From Povalibacter uvarum (GTDB lineage: Bacteria; Pseudomonadota; Gammaproteobacteria; Steroidobacterales; Steroidobacteraceae), in assembly GCF_014202975.1 (NCBI RefSeq), contig NZ_JACHHZ010000003.1, forward strand, positions 620,001 to 684,000: a stretch of DNA of 64,000 nt. The letters run 5' to 3'. A program made the position numbers and the translations under genes. The notes below the pieces were generated by a model. It made no database searches and had not been told where the DNA came from. It saw nothing but the letters and a program-made list of their open reading frames with translations. Shown here in pieces: positions 35,389 to 43,642 of the stretch. Within the stretch, counting starts at the first letter, position 1, and the number at the start of each line of letters is the position of its first letter.

Positions 35389-35424
35389 CCTGCCGGCGCG
35401 CCGTTCATTGGCTACGCCGGCAGG
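35389..35424 (-). terminator. Hairpin downstream of small-protein copy 3
   Basis: The arms CCTGCCGGCG and CGCCGGCAGG lie 11 bases after the copy 3 stop, matching the element after copy 2. Loops differ by a few bases. No U-tract follows. Confidence 0.5.
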
Positions 35425-35435
35425 GGGCGAGCGGG

Positions 35436-35591
35436 TTACTGGATCTGAGTCACCGTCACCGAGTAACCGTCCCGAGCCGCGTGCTCGGCGGCAAAGGCAC
35501 CGAGGGACAGGCTGGCGCTGACGATGACAGCCGACAGGAACATGCAGATGGCGCTCTGGGCTTTGCGGCTGATTTCGGTGAAGGCAAACAT
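35436..35591 (-). CDS. 51-residue predicted exported small protein, copy 3
   Basis: The ATG at 35591 follows AAGGAG. The product starts MFAFTEISRKAQSAICM, continues with the hydrophobic core FLSAVIVSASLSLGAFA and ends EHAARDGYSVTVTQIQ. It shares the Cys at position 16, the hydrophobic run, the A-F-A-A-E site and the ten-residue tail with copy 2. The likely mature product is about 17 residues. It is transcribed away from the nap operon, with 317 bases between them; its leader shares that region. It is one of three tandem paralogues and I recognise no described family. Confidence 0.78.
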   Translation of the reverse strand: MFAFTEISRKAQSAICMFLSAVIVSASLSLGAFAAEHAARDGYSVTVTQIQ

Positions 35592-35623
35592 GACGGTCTC
35601 CTTGGGTATCTTCTCTGCGACGT

Positions 35624-35637
35624 CCGCGTTATTGCGG
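35624..35637 (-). promoter_or_regulatory. Conserved leader hairpin of small-protein copy 3
   Basis: CCGCAATAACGCGG on the minus strand, with its first base 33 bases before the start codon, exactly as in copy 2. The loop bases differ while the stem is kept by pairing, which supports an RNA-level role. Confidence 0.5.
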
Positions 35638-35732
35638 GGTTAGCGTTAAGACACGGCAGACCCGCGCAGGGTTACACCGATCTGCGCGATGCCGGTGAGC
35701 CGCGGCGATGTGCCGGCGAGCCCATCCCTGGC

Positions 35733-35847
35733 GCGGGAGGAGGACCCGCAGGCCGGGGACTGAATCCCCGCCGTATCAGTGAGATACGGACGGGCGTCGA
35801 GCACATCCGCGCCCGGGAAGCCACCCTGACGGGCTGTGGAAACCCGT
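35733..35847. other. Hairpin-rich leader upstream of napE
   Basis: Four short perfect hairpins follow one another. They are GCGGG/CCCGC with loop AGGAGGA (35733-35749), CGGGGA/TCCCCG with loop CTGAA (35754-35770), CCGTATC/GATACGG with loop AGTGA (35771-35789) and ACGGG/CCCGT (35829-35847). The region is non-coding, lies 62 bases before the napE start and probably forms its 5' leader, although the divergent small-protein transcript may begin here too. I could not match it to a riboswitch class that I know. Confidence 0.4.
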
Positions 35848-35908
35848 GATTCACACGCCCCGCGTGAGCGAATAGAAATCAGGTTGTCCGCGGTCCACGG
35901 GAGGCGCG

Positions 35909-36055
35909 ATGCAAACAGAAAAAAAGCGCGAACTGATCGTCTTCACCTTTCTCGCGCTCGTGCTCGCACCCATCCTGGCCGTGATCATCGTTGCCGGCTT
36001 CGGCTTCAGTGTCTGGATGTATCAGCTCATCGCCGGTCCGCCCGGCCCTCCTTGA
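35909..36055 (+). CDS. napE: NapE, small membrane protein of the periplasmic nitrate reductase operon
   Basis: The ATG at 35909 follows GGGAGG. The 48-residue product begins MQTEKKREL, has a single membrane helix and includes the family signature FTFLALVLAPILAVIIVAG and VWMYQLIAGPPGPP. NapE proteins are short integral membrane proteins coded at the front of nap operons; their exact role is not settled. It is followed by napD after 19 bases and starts a tightly packed unit. The length and motifs leave little doubt about the assignment. Confidence 0.9.
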   Translation: MQTEKKRELIVFTFLALVLAPILAVIIVAGFGFSVWMYQLIAGPPGPP

Positions 36056-36074
36056 CGCACGCGAGGTCGATTCC

Positions 36075-36413
36075 ATGCATTCCCCGTTGTCACGTCGTGA
36101 TCTCTTTCGCCTGGGCGATGAGCCCGGGCAGGCAGCGCGCGCGCAGGAGATCGTCCACATCGCCAGCCTGTTGCTGCAGGTGTTGCCCGACCGGATCGAT
36201 GCAGTCCGCGAGACAGTTGAGCAGCTTCCGGGCGCGGAACTGCACAGCACAGCGCATCCGGGCAAGTTCGCGGTCGTGCTCGAAGCAGGCAATGAGCGAG
36301 CGCTGGCTGATGCAACAGAGACACTCTCCCGGCTGCCAGGTGTGCTGACCGTTTCCATCGTTGCGCATCTGACCGAACAGGCGTCGGCACTCGACGAGGA
36401 GTGGCAGCCATGA
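36075..36413 (+). CDS. napD: NapD, cytoplasmic chaperone for NapA
   Basis: The 112-residue product starts at the ATG at 36075. The core (from about residue 25) matches Nap[21 protein letters not shown], then [20 protein letters not shown] and [16 protein letters not shown]. NapD binds the NapA signal peptide and delays export until the cofactor is loaded. An unusual N-terminal extension, [20 protein letters not shown], is present and resembles the SRR-type start of NapF or of a Tat leader. The stop overlaps the napA start (ATGA). Confidence 0.9.
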   Translation: MHSPLSRRDLFRLGDEPGQAARAQEIVHIASLLLQVLPDRIDAVRETVEQLPGAELHSTAHPGKFAVVLEAGNERALADATETLSRLPGVLTVSIVAHLTEQASALDEEWQP

Positions 36414-38905
36414 ATCGTCGCCAGTTCCTTCGCCGCAGTGCTGCCGCGTCGGCGATTGCCGCGGCTTCCGCGAATCCCGCGCAGGCATCGAACATCATCA
36501 CCGAGTCGCAGTTCACGCGAATGAAGTGGTCGAAGGCGCCGTGCCGGTTCTGCGGAACCGGCTGCGGCGTGCGCGTGGCCGTCAAGGACAACCGGGTCGT
36601 CGCCACGCACGCCGATGCGAACGCCGAGGTCAATCGCGGCCTGAACTGCATCAAGGGCTATTTCCTGTCGAAGATCATGTACGGCACGGACCGTCTGACG
36701 CAGCCGCTGCTGCGCATGACGGACGGGAAGTTCGACAAGAACGGCGAGTTCGTGCCTGTGACGTGGGACCAGGCGTTCGACATCATGGCCGAGAAGTTCA
36801 AAGCGGCGCTGCAAGCGCGAGGACCGGAAGGCGTCGGCATGTTCGGTTCCGGTCAGTGGACGATCTGGGAAGGCTACGCGGCGAACAAGCTGTTCAAAGG
36901 CGGATTCCGCAGCAACAACGTCGATCCCAATGCGCGTCACTGCATGGCATCGGCCGCTTACGCATTCATGCGCACGTTCGGCATGGATGAGCCGATGGGC
37001 TGCTACGACGATTTCGAAGCCGCCGATGCCTTCGTGCTCTGGGGCTCGAACATGGCGGAGATGCATCCGATCCTGTGGTCGCGCGTTGCCGATCGCCGCC
37101 TGTCAGCGCCGCACGTGAAGGTGGCGGTGCTCTCGACGTTCGAGCATCGCTCGTTCGATCTCGCCGACATTCCGCTCGTGATGAAGCCGCAGTCGGACCT
37201 CGCGATCATGAATTACATCGCGAACCACATCATCCAGACGGGCAAGGTGAACAAGGACTTCGTCAGCAAGCACGTGAACTTCAAGCGCGGTGCGACCGAC
37301 ATCGGCTACGGGCTGCGTCCGGATCATGAGCTCGAGAAGAAGGCGAAAAACGCGACCAAGCCGGGCGATTCCGAGCCGATGACGTACGAGGAATTTGCCG
37401 CGTTCGTGAAGCCCTACACGCTGGAGCATGCGGCGAAGCTGTCCGGATGTCCTGAAAGCTGGCTCAAGCAACTGGCCGATCTCTACGCCGATCCGAAAGT
37501 CCGAGTGACTTCGTTCTGGACGATGGGATTCAACCAGCACACGCGCGGCGTGTGGGCCAATCACATGGTCTACAACCTGCACCTGCTCACCGGGAAGATC
37601 GCGACGCCGGGCAACAGTCCATTCTCGCTGACGGGTCAGCCTTCGGCCTGCGGCACGGCGCGCGAGGTCGGCACCTTCGCGCATCGATTGCCAGCCGACA
37701 TGGCGGTCACGAACCCCGATCACCGCAAGCATGCAGAGGAAATATGGAAGCTGCCCGCGGGTACGATCAATCCGAAGCCGGGCTACCACGCGGTCGAACA
37801 GAACCGCATGTTGAAGGACGGGAAACTCAACGCGTACTGGGTCCAGGTCAACAACAACATGCAGGCCGCGGCCAACATGAATGAGGAAGGACTGCCGGGT
37901 TATCGCGACCCGCGCAACTTCATCGTGGTGTCGGAGGTGTATCCGACCGTGACCGCGCAGGCGGCGGACCTGGTTCTTCCGGCAGCGATGTGGGTCGAGA
38001 AAGAAGGGGCGTACGGCAATGCCGAACGTCGCACGCAGTTCTGGCATCAGCTCGTCGATGCACCGGGCCAGTCCCGTTCGGATCTGTGGCAGCTGATGGA
38101 GTTCTCGAAGCGGTTCAAGACCGACGAGGTGTGGACTGCTGAAACGCTCGCGGCGAATCCATCGTATCGCGGCAAGACGCTGTTCGAGGTCCTGTTCGCG
38201 AATGGCCACGCAAATCGCTATCCCCTGAGCGAGACCCATCGTGAATACAACAACCAGGAATCGAAGCACTTCGGCTTCTATGTGCAGAAGGGTCTCTTCG
38301 AGGAATACGCCGAGTTCGGCCGGGGACACGGCCACGATCTCGCGCCCTTCGATACGTATCACCAGGTGACCGGGTTGCGCTGGCCCGTGGTTGACGGCAA
38401 GGAAACGCTGTGGCGCTACAAGGAGGGCACGGATCCCTACGTGAAGAAGGGCGCTGATTTCGAGTTCTACGGCAACAAGGACGGACGCGCGAATATCTTC
38501 GCGCTGCCCTATGAGCCACCCCCCGAGTCGCCGGACGGCGAGTACAACTACTGGCTCGTCACCGGACGTGTCCTGGAGCACTGGCATTCAGGCTCGATGA
38601 CGGGTCGTGTGCCGGAGTTGTACCGCGCGTTCCCGAATGCACTCGTTTTCATGCACCCGGACGACGCGGAGGCGATGAAGATTCGCCGCGGCGTCGAAGT
38701 CCGGGTCGTCTCGCGACGCGGCGAGATCCGTTCGAGGGTCGAAACGCGTGGTCGCAACAAGCCACCGCGAGGCGTCGTGTTCGTGCCGTGGTTCGATGCG
38801 TCGCAGCTCATCAACAAGGTGACGCTGGATGCGACCGATCCGATCTCGAAGCAGACCGATTTCAAGAAATGCGCGGTGAAGATCGTGCCCCTCGGAGCGG
38901 TCTGA
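36410..38905 (+). CDS. napA: NapA, periplasmic nitrate reductase catalytic subunit
   Basis: Translation from the ATG at 36410 (overlapping the napD stop) gives 831 residues. The Tat leader [20 protein letters not shown] is followed by the four Cys of the 4Fe-4S cluster: C45 and C48, then C52 and C80, in [12 protein letters not shown] and GLNCIKG. The Mo-ligand Cys is in [16 protein letters not shown]. The rest matches bis-MGD molybdoenzymes throughout, with no truncation. The enzyme reduces nitrate to nitrite in the periplasm, taking electrons from NapB. Nitrate use may serve respiration or redox balancing. Confidence 0.97.
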   Translation: MNRRQFLRRSAAASAIAAASANPAQASNIITESQFTRMKWSKAPCRFCGTGCGVRVAVKDNRVVATHADANAEVNRGLNCIKGYFLSKIMYGTDRLTQPLLRMTDGKFDKNGEFVPVTWDQAFDIMAEKFKAALQARGPEGVGMFGSGQWTIWEGYAANKLFKGGFRSNNVDPNARHCMASAAYAFMRTFGMDEPMGCYDDFEAADAFVLWGSNMAEMHPILWSRVADRRLSAPHVKVAVLSTFEHRSFDLADIPLVMKPQSDLAIMNYIANHIIQTGKVNKDFVSKHVNFKRGATDIGYGLRPDHELEKKAKNATKPGDSEPMTYEEFAAFVKPYTLEHAAKLSGCPESWLKQLADLYADPKVRVTSFWTMGFNQHTRGVWANHMVYNLHLLTGKIATPGNSPFSLTGQPSACGTAREVGTFAHRLPADMAVTNPDHRKHAEEIWKLPAGTINPKPGYHAVEQNRMLKDGKLNAYWVQVNNNMQAAANMNEEGLPGYRDPRNFIVVSEVYPTVTAQAADLVLPAAMWVEKEGAYGNAERRTQFWHQLVDAPGQSRSDLWQLMEFSKRFKTDEVWTAETLAANPSYRGKTLFEVLFANGHANRYPLSETHREYNNQESKHFGFYVQKGLFEEYAEFGRGHGHDLAPFDTYHQVTGLRWPVVDGKETLWRYKEGTDPYVKKGADFEFYGNKDGRANIFALPYEPPPESPDGEYNYWLVTGRVLEHWHSGSMTGRVPELYRAFPNALVFMHPDDAEAMKIRRGVEVRVVSRRGEIRSRVETRGRNKPPRGVVFVPWFDASQLINKVTLDATDPISKQTDFKKCAVKIVPLGAV

Positions 38906-38924
38906 TGACCACTGGAGCGCAGTG

Positions 38925-39407
38925 ATGAGAGCCACTCACCTGTTCGGCATTGTCTTCACCGGCGTGCTGGCAACTGCAGCGCTGTTCGCGGATGAGCTCG
39001 GAACCGGATTGCGCGGCCCCGCGCCGCTCAACGAAGAGGCCAAGGCACCGAAGATCGCTGATGTCGAGAACTTCGACATCAAGCGTGGACGCGCTTACAC
39101 GAGCCAGCCGCCCACGATCCCGCACGCGATCGACAAGTACGAGATCACCCGCAACGTGAACATGTGCATGTACTGCCATGGTCGCGTCCGCAACGCGGAG
39201 TTCGGCGCACCGATGGTCAGCGCGACCCACTTCATGGACCGCGAGTACGATTTCCTCGCCGAGATTTCGCCCCGGCGCTACTTCTGCACCCAGTGCCATG
39301 TGCCGCAGACGGATGCCATTCCGCCGGTCGGCAACAGCTTCCTCGATGTCGATCAGATCCTCGACCGGGAGCGCAAGGTGACGGCCGGGGAAAAGAAAGA
39401 GCAATGA
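38925..39407 (+). CDS. napB: NapB, diheme cytochrome subunit
   Basis: The ATG at 38925 has GGAG seven bases upstream, better than the GTG three bases earlier. The 160-residue protein has a signal peptide ([20 protein letters not shown]) and two heme motifs, CMYCH (81-85) and CTQCH (121-125). The stretch [20 protein letters not shown] with its His is a classic NapB feature for axial ligation. It lies 19 bases after napA and overlaps napC by the sequence ATGA. It accepts electrons from NapC and delivers them to NapA. Confidence 0.95.
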   Translation: MRATHLFGIVFTGVLATAALFADELGTGLRGPAPLNEEAKAPKIADVENFDIKRGRAYTSQPPTIPHAIDKYEITRNVNMCMYCHGRVRNAEFGAPMVSATHFMDREYDFLAEISPRRYFCTQCHVPQTDAIPPVGNSFLDVDQILDRERKVTAGEKKEQ

Positions 39408-40051
39408 AGCGCCTGAAGGAATTCGCGGTCCGCTGGTGGCAAGTAGTTCGCTCGCCGAGCCGCTACTTCAGCCTCGGTTTCCTCACGATCGGCGGCTTCA
39501 TCGGCGGCATCATCTTCTGGGGTGGATTCAACACCGCACTCGAGGCAACGAACACCGAGGAGTTCTGCACGAGCTGCCACGAGATGCGGGAGAACGTGTT
39601 CGCCGACCTCAAGCACACGATCCACTACAGCAACCGCTCCGGTGTTCGCGCGACGTGCCCGGATTGTCACGTGCCGCACGACTGGTCCGATAAGATTGCG
39701 CGCAAGATGCAAGCCTCGAAGGAAGTCTGGGGCAAGATTTTCGGCACGATCAACACGCGGGAAAAGTTCCTCGACAACCGGCGGGAGCTCGCCGAGCACG
39801 AATGGGCACGGCTCAAGGCGAACGATTCGCTCGAATGCCGCAACTGTCACAACTACCAGTTCATGGATTGGACGCGTCAGAGCGATCGCGCGGTCTATGT
39901 CCATTCGACCGCGCTGGCCGGCAAGGACTACACCTGCATCGATTGCCACAAAGGCATCGCGCACAGCCTGCCCGACATGGAAGGCGTCGAAATGCTCTAC
40001 GGTGCGCCTGTCGAGGAGATCACACCCAACGCCGAGGGCGGCAAGCGCTAG
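39404..40051 (+). CDS. napC: NapC, membrane-anchored tetraheme quinol dehydrogenase
   Basis: A 215-residue protein with one N-terminal membrane anchor ([20 protein letters not shown]) and four heme-binding motifs: CTSCH (55-59, followed by EM), CPDCH (85-89), CRNCH (145-149) and CIDCH (178-182). This is the NapC/NirT layout. It oxidises membrane quinol and reduces NapB. The stop overlaps by four bases (40048-40051) the stop of the convergent kinase gene. No napF, napG or napH follows in this operon. Confidence 0.95.
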   Translation: MKRLKEFAVRWWQVVRSPSRYFSLGFLTIGGFIGGIIFWGGFNTALEATNTEEFCTSCHEMRENVFADLKHTIHYSNRSGVRATCPDCHVPHDWSDKIARKMQASKEVWGKIFGTINTREKFLDNRRELAEHEWARLKANDSLECRNCHNYQFMDWTRQSDRAVYVHSTALAGKDYTCIDCHKGIAHSLPDMEGVEMLYGAPVEEITPNAEGGKR

Positions 40052-42675
40052 AGCGAACTGATCGTGTAGCGGCGATCTTTACCGCCCGAGGCGGGCGCTG
40101 GAACTTCGGCCGCCTGCCGTCTCTCGTGATCCAGATCGCGCAACGCGTCGTCGCACGAGCGAAGCGCCAGCTGCGCCGAGTGCAGGTGATCGCTCGCTTC
40201 GGCCGACAGCACCGCATCGCTTTGCGCTGCTGTGAAGACCTGCTCTGAACGACGAAGCAGGGTACGGGCTTCCCGCCACAGCGACTCGCGCCGCTCTGAC
40301 GTAGTCGCGGCGGAAGCGGCGGCCATGCGGGTCCGCCCGAGCCTCATGTCGTTCGTGGCCAGGATGAAGTGCGTGCTGTTAAGGCGCGGCGATTCGGCTC
40401 CTGAGACTCCACGGAGCAGTTTCTGCGCCTCTTCAAGATGACGCGCTGCATCCTCGTGACGGCCGTATGCTTCGAGCGATGACGCCAGCTCACCCTTCGC
40501 CCAGCCCAGCGTGAAGCGAAGTTCTTCGCGCTGGGGATCGGTGTTCGCCAGCGCCTGGAGGCGGTCCACCGCAGCGTTCCGTTTGTCGAGTCCCTCGCGC
40601 GATCTTCCGATCCATGTTGCAGCCTCGCCAGCATCCATGAGGATGAACGCAGCTTCCTTTCGCAGCTCGCTGTCCTGAGGATTTTCAGTCAGCAGCGACT
40701 CGTAGATCTCGAGCGACCGGATCTGGGATGCATACGCGAGCTCGTGGCGGTTGCCGAGCTTCGCAGCCAGGCTGCCGCGGCGGCTGTAGGCTGTCGCAAG
40801 GCCGCGGCGCACCTTGATGCGTGTGTCGCCTTTGAGGATCTGCTGCTCATACAGCTCGATCCCCAGGCCGAGTTCGGCGAGGCCTTCATCGAGCGCGCCT
40901 CTCATCGCTTCGATCGTGCCCCGCACGACGTGAGTCGTCGCCATGAGTCGCGCGTCTTCCTCGTTGGCCTCGGGTCTTTGCACGAGTGTGCGAGCGATCT
41001 GGATCGCTTCGCGCGAGTAGCGGTCCGCGTCATCGAGGGCGCGATTGGACTGGCTGATCTGCGCGATTCGCAGGAAGAGCTGAAGTCGCTCGCGCACCAA
41101 TCCGTTGTCCCATGGCTCGTGCTTCCGGAGCGACTCCCGAAGCTCAAGCGCCTTGCGGAAGCTGCCGATGGCGGTTTCGTTGTTCTGGAGATTCGACGCG
41201 AGGAAGTCGCTCTGCATGTCGCCGACGCGCTCATAGGCACGGGCGAGATCGCGGCGAACCCGTGGATCGTCCGCATTCTCCCGCGCCAGCGCGTCGAGAT
41301 ACTGCAGGGAGTGGCCGATGATCTTCCCGCGCACCGGCAGCGTGCCGGGTAACGGCGTGATCGAGTCATGGACGTCCAGCATGAATGTCTGCGCGAGGCT
41401 GCGGACATCATCGAAATGCCGCTGCGCCCGCTGGCGCTCGAGATCCGCGCGATGCGCCTGCCAGCTGGTGGCGACGATGCCGACGATCAGCGATACGGCG
41501 AAGAGCAAGCCGACAGCCACAAGGGCAAGATTGCGTCCGACGAACTTCCGCAGCCGGTAGCGTTTGCTCTCGGGAGCCGCAGTGACCGGGAAGCCGCCGA
41601 GATACCACGCAGCATCCTGAGAGAGCTGCTGCACGGATTCATAGCGGCGCTGCGGATCTTTGTGCAGTGCCTTGAGAACGATGTTGTCGAGATCGCCACG
41701 CAGTTGCGAAGGAGAGCAGGGTGCCTCGACACCTTGCACCGCCAGGCTCGGGCGACGCGGTGCCTGCTCGCAGATCTGTCGTGCAACGTCGTAGTAGGCG
41801 GTGCCTTCCATCTGATAGACGGGCTGCGCTGTCAGCAGGCGGTACAGCAGCACACCGAGCGAATAGATGTCGCTGGCGGTAGTCAGCGGTTCACCGCGAA
41901 TCTGCTCCGGGCTTGCGTACTCGGGTGTCAACGCGACGGTGCATGTATGGGGTTGATGCGCGTGCCCGTGCTCCGGATCGAGCAGTCGCGCGATGCCGAA
42001 GTCGAGGAGCTTGACGATGCCGTCCTCGTTGACGAGCACGTTGCTGCACTTGATGTCGCCGTGAACCATGAGATGGCGATGCACGTGATGAACGGCGTCG
42101 CAAAGCGTCCGGAAGAGCCGAAGTCGCGCGACGATGCTCAGCTTGCGACGTTCACAGTACACATCGATGGGTTCGCCACGGACGTACTCCATCACGAGGT
42201 AGGGAACGCCATCCTGCGTGCTGCCGCCGTCGAGCAGGTGCGCGATGTTCGGATGACTGAGGCGGGCCAGCATCTGGCGCTCGGCACGGAAGCGGCGCAT
42301 CAGCGCTTCGGGCTCGTGCGTGCGGTACAGAAGCTTGATCGCGACTTCGTGCTCGAACTGTTCCTCGATCCGCGTCGCACGGAAAACCGCGCTCATGCCG
42401 CCGCGGCCGATCTCTTCGAGAATGCGATAGCGACCGACCGTCTGTCCGGGCCAGTGAGTCGGTGTCGTGGAGGTCAGGGGCCGGCCGTGCTCGACGGCCG
42501 GAACATCGATGAAGTTCGGCGCGCCTTCATGTGCTTCGATCAGAGAGTGAACTTCGCTGCGCAGGCCGTCGTCGCCTGCGCAGGCGCTTTCGAGCCATCG
42601 ATCGCGGGTTTGCGGGTCCTGTTCGAGAGCGGCGCAGAGGACGTCCTTGACCTGCTGCCAGCGGTCCGGCGTCAT
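40048..42675 (-). CDS. Second membrane Ser/Thr protein kinase with C-terminal helical repeats
   Basis: The ATG at 42675 overlaps the sigma stop (ATGA) and gives 875 residues. The N-terminal cap is [20 protein letters not shown]. The kinase domain shows the Gly loop [14 protein letters not shown] and VAIKLLYR with the ATP Lys. The catalytic loop is [12 protein letters not shown] (HGD at 205-207, with Gly in place of the usual Arg), followed by [10 protein letters not shown] and [12 protein letters not shown] membrane segment, [20 protein letters not shown], lies near residue 382. The outer part is made of helical TPR-like repeats. It very probably phosphorylates the adjacent ECF sigma. Confidence 0.9.
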   Translation of the reverse strand: MTPDRWQQVKDVLCAALEQDPQTRDRWLESACAGDDGLRSEVHSLIEAHEGAPNFIDVPAVEHGRPLTSTTPTHWPGQTVGRYRILEEIGRGGMSAVFRATRIEEQFEHEVAIKLLYRTHEPEALMRRFRAERQMLARLSHPNIAHLLDGGSTQDGVPYLVMEYVRGEPIDVYCERRKLSIVARLRLFRTLCDAVHHVHRHLMVHGDIKCSNVLVNEDGIVKLLDFGIARLLDPEHGHAHQPHTCTVALTPEYASPEQIRGEPLTTASDIYSLGVLLYRLLTAQPVYQMEGTAYYDVARQICEQAPRRPSLAVQGVEAPCSPSQLRGDLDNIVLKALHKDPQRRYESVQQLSQDAAWYLGGFPVTAAPESKRYRLRKFVGRNLALVAVGLLFAVSLIVGIVATSWQAHRADLERQRAQRHFDDVRSLAQTFMLDVHDSITPLPGTLPVRGKIIGHSLQYLDALARENADDPRVRRDLARAYERVGDMQSDFLASNLQNNETAIGSFRKALELRESLRKHEPWDNGLVRERLQLFLRIAQISQSNRALDDADRYSREAIQIARTLVQRPEANEEDARLMATTHVVRGTIEAMRGALDEGLAELGLGIELYEQQILKGDTRIKVRRGLATAYSRRGSLAAKLGNRHELAYASQIRSLEIYESLLTENPQDSELRKEAAFILMDAGEAATWIGRSREGLDKRNAAVDRLQALANTDPQREELRFTLGWAKGELASSLEAYGRHEDAARHLEEAQKLLRGVSGAESPRLNSTHFILATNDMRLGRTRMAAASAATTSERRESLWREARTLLRRSEQVFTAAQSDAVLSAEASDHLHSAQLALRSCDDALRDLDHERRQAAEVPAPASGGKDRRYTISSL

Positions 42676-43310
42676 CGAGCCGGCTGCGCGAGTTCGCGGC
42701 GCAGCCATGCCCTGGCTGCTACCCATTCGCGCTTGACGGTGGCCTCGGAGATGTTCAATGCCTGCGCCGTCTGCTCGACAGTGAGGCCGCCGAAGTAGCG
42801 CATCTCCACGACTTGCGACTGTCTCACGTCGAGTGCTTCCAGCTGCGAGAGCAGATCGTCGAGTGCGGTGATGTCCTCGCTGCTGGCGGCTTCCGTGAGG
42901 AAGAACTCGCCGGCGGCAATGCACGGCAGCCAGTCATCATTCATGCCCCCCGTGGATTGGGCGTCTTCGAGCAGATCGCTCGAAATCCGCACGGCGTCGC
43001 CACCGCGCTTGCTGCTCAGTCGTGCCCGTGCGTGATCCACCAGGATGCGCCGCATGACGGTGGATGCGACGGCGAAGAAGTGTGCGCGATCCCGGATGTC
43101 GACCGACTGCAGCTTCACCAGTCGCATGAAAGCTTCGTTGACGAGCGCCGTTCCCTGCAGCGTGTGATCCCGGCGTTCGCGTCGCACGTGTTCGCGGGCC
43201 ATCGCCCGCAGCTCACGATAGAGAAGCGACATGAGGTCGGCTATGGCGTCGGAGTCGCCTGCACGCCACTGCCGCAGCAGGTGCGTAACGCTAAGTGCAG
43301 ATGTGTCCAT
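42672..43310 (-). CDS. Second ECF sigma factor of the kinase-associated type
   Basis: The 212-residue factor has the pattern VTHLLRQWRAGDSDAIADLM for sigma-2 and LSQLEALDVRQSQVVEMRYF, then VEQTAQALNISEATVKREWV for the sigma-4 helix-turn-helix. The sigma-2.2 acidic motif is replaced by Q52-G53-T54-A55-L-V-N-E, so a Thr stands where a Glu is usual. It contains the LVDHARARLSSKRGG signature of TIGR02999-type factors. It is translationally coupled to the kinase gene, whose product could supply the missing negative charge by phosphorylation. Its targets may include the divergent TonB receptor. Confidence 0.9.
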   Translation of the reverse strand: MDTSALSVTHLLRQWRAGDSDAIADLMSLLYRELRAMAREHVRRERRDHTLQGTALVNEAFMRLVKLQSVDIRDRAHFFAVASTVMRRILVDHARARLSSKRGGDAVRISSDLLEDAQSTGGMNDDWLPCIAAGEFFLTEAASSEDITALDDLLSQLEALDVRQSQVVEMRYFGGLTVEQTAQALNISEATVKREWVAARAWLRRELAQPAR

Positions 43311-43642
43311 CGGGAGGTTTGAGCAATTTCGTCAGACAGGATCATGCCACGGGCGGCCCGGGGCCCATGCCAGGGGATCACCGGCCCGTCGCACATCCTG
43401 TTCGTTCTGTCTCAAGGCGCGGCATTCATAGTGTTAGCGGAAAAAACCCGAAAAACAGCTCACGACAGCAGTGTCCCGCCTGAAGTGAGCTGATTCCCGT
43501 GCTGGTACCGCTGACCTGATTGTCGGCGACGCAAAAGACCTCGAGTGCCTGTTGATGCGTGCCGACCACAGGTCCGGACCTGGCCGCCGGCGCATGCGCG
43601 TCGCGATGGCAGCCGGCGAATACACACAGGAGAGTTGCGGGT
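43311..43642 (+). promoter_or_regulatory. Leader of the first TonB receptor, with three inverted repeats
   Basis: The 332-base divergent region contains CAGCTCAC/GTGAGCTG (43456-43492, spacer 21), a hairpin GTCGGC/GCCGAC (43522-43566) extended by ACGC/GCGT, and a perfect 14-base palindrome CAGGTCCGGACCTG (43569-43582), all between the sigma factor and the receptor. Promoter boxes could not be fixed. The palindrome lies about 60 bases before the receptor start and could be an operator or part of a folded 5' leader. Confidence 0.45.

Noticed and set aside
35733-35908. A known riboswitch upstream of nap (molybdenum cofactor, cobalamin or c-di-GMP type)
   Set aside because: Hairpins are present but I could not match the conserved core bases of any class that I know.
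35592-35908. FNR- or NarL-type sites for nap control
   Set aside because: No TTGAT-N4-ATCAA or convincing paired heptamers were seen in this region.
37103-38587. A 494-codon minus-strand frame opposite napA
   Set aside because: napA is unmistakable and continuous over the same bases. The antisense product is a shadow.
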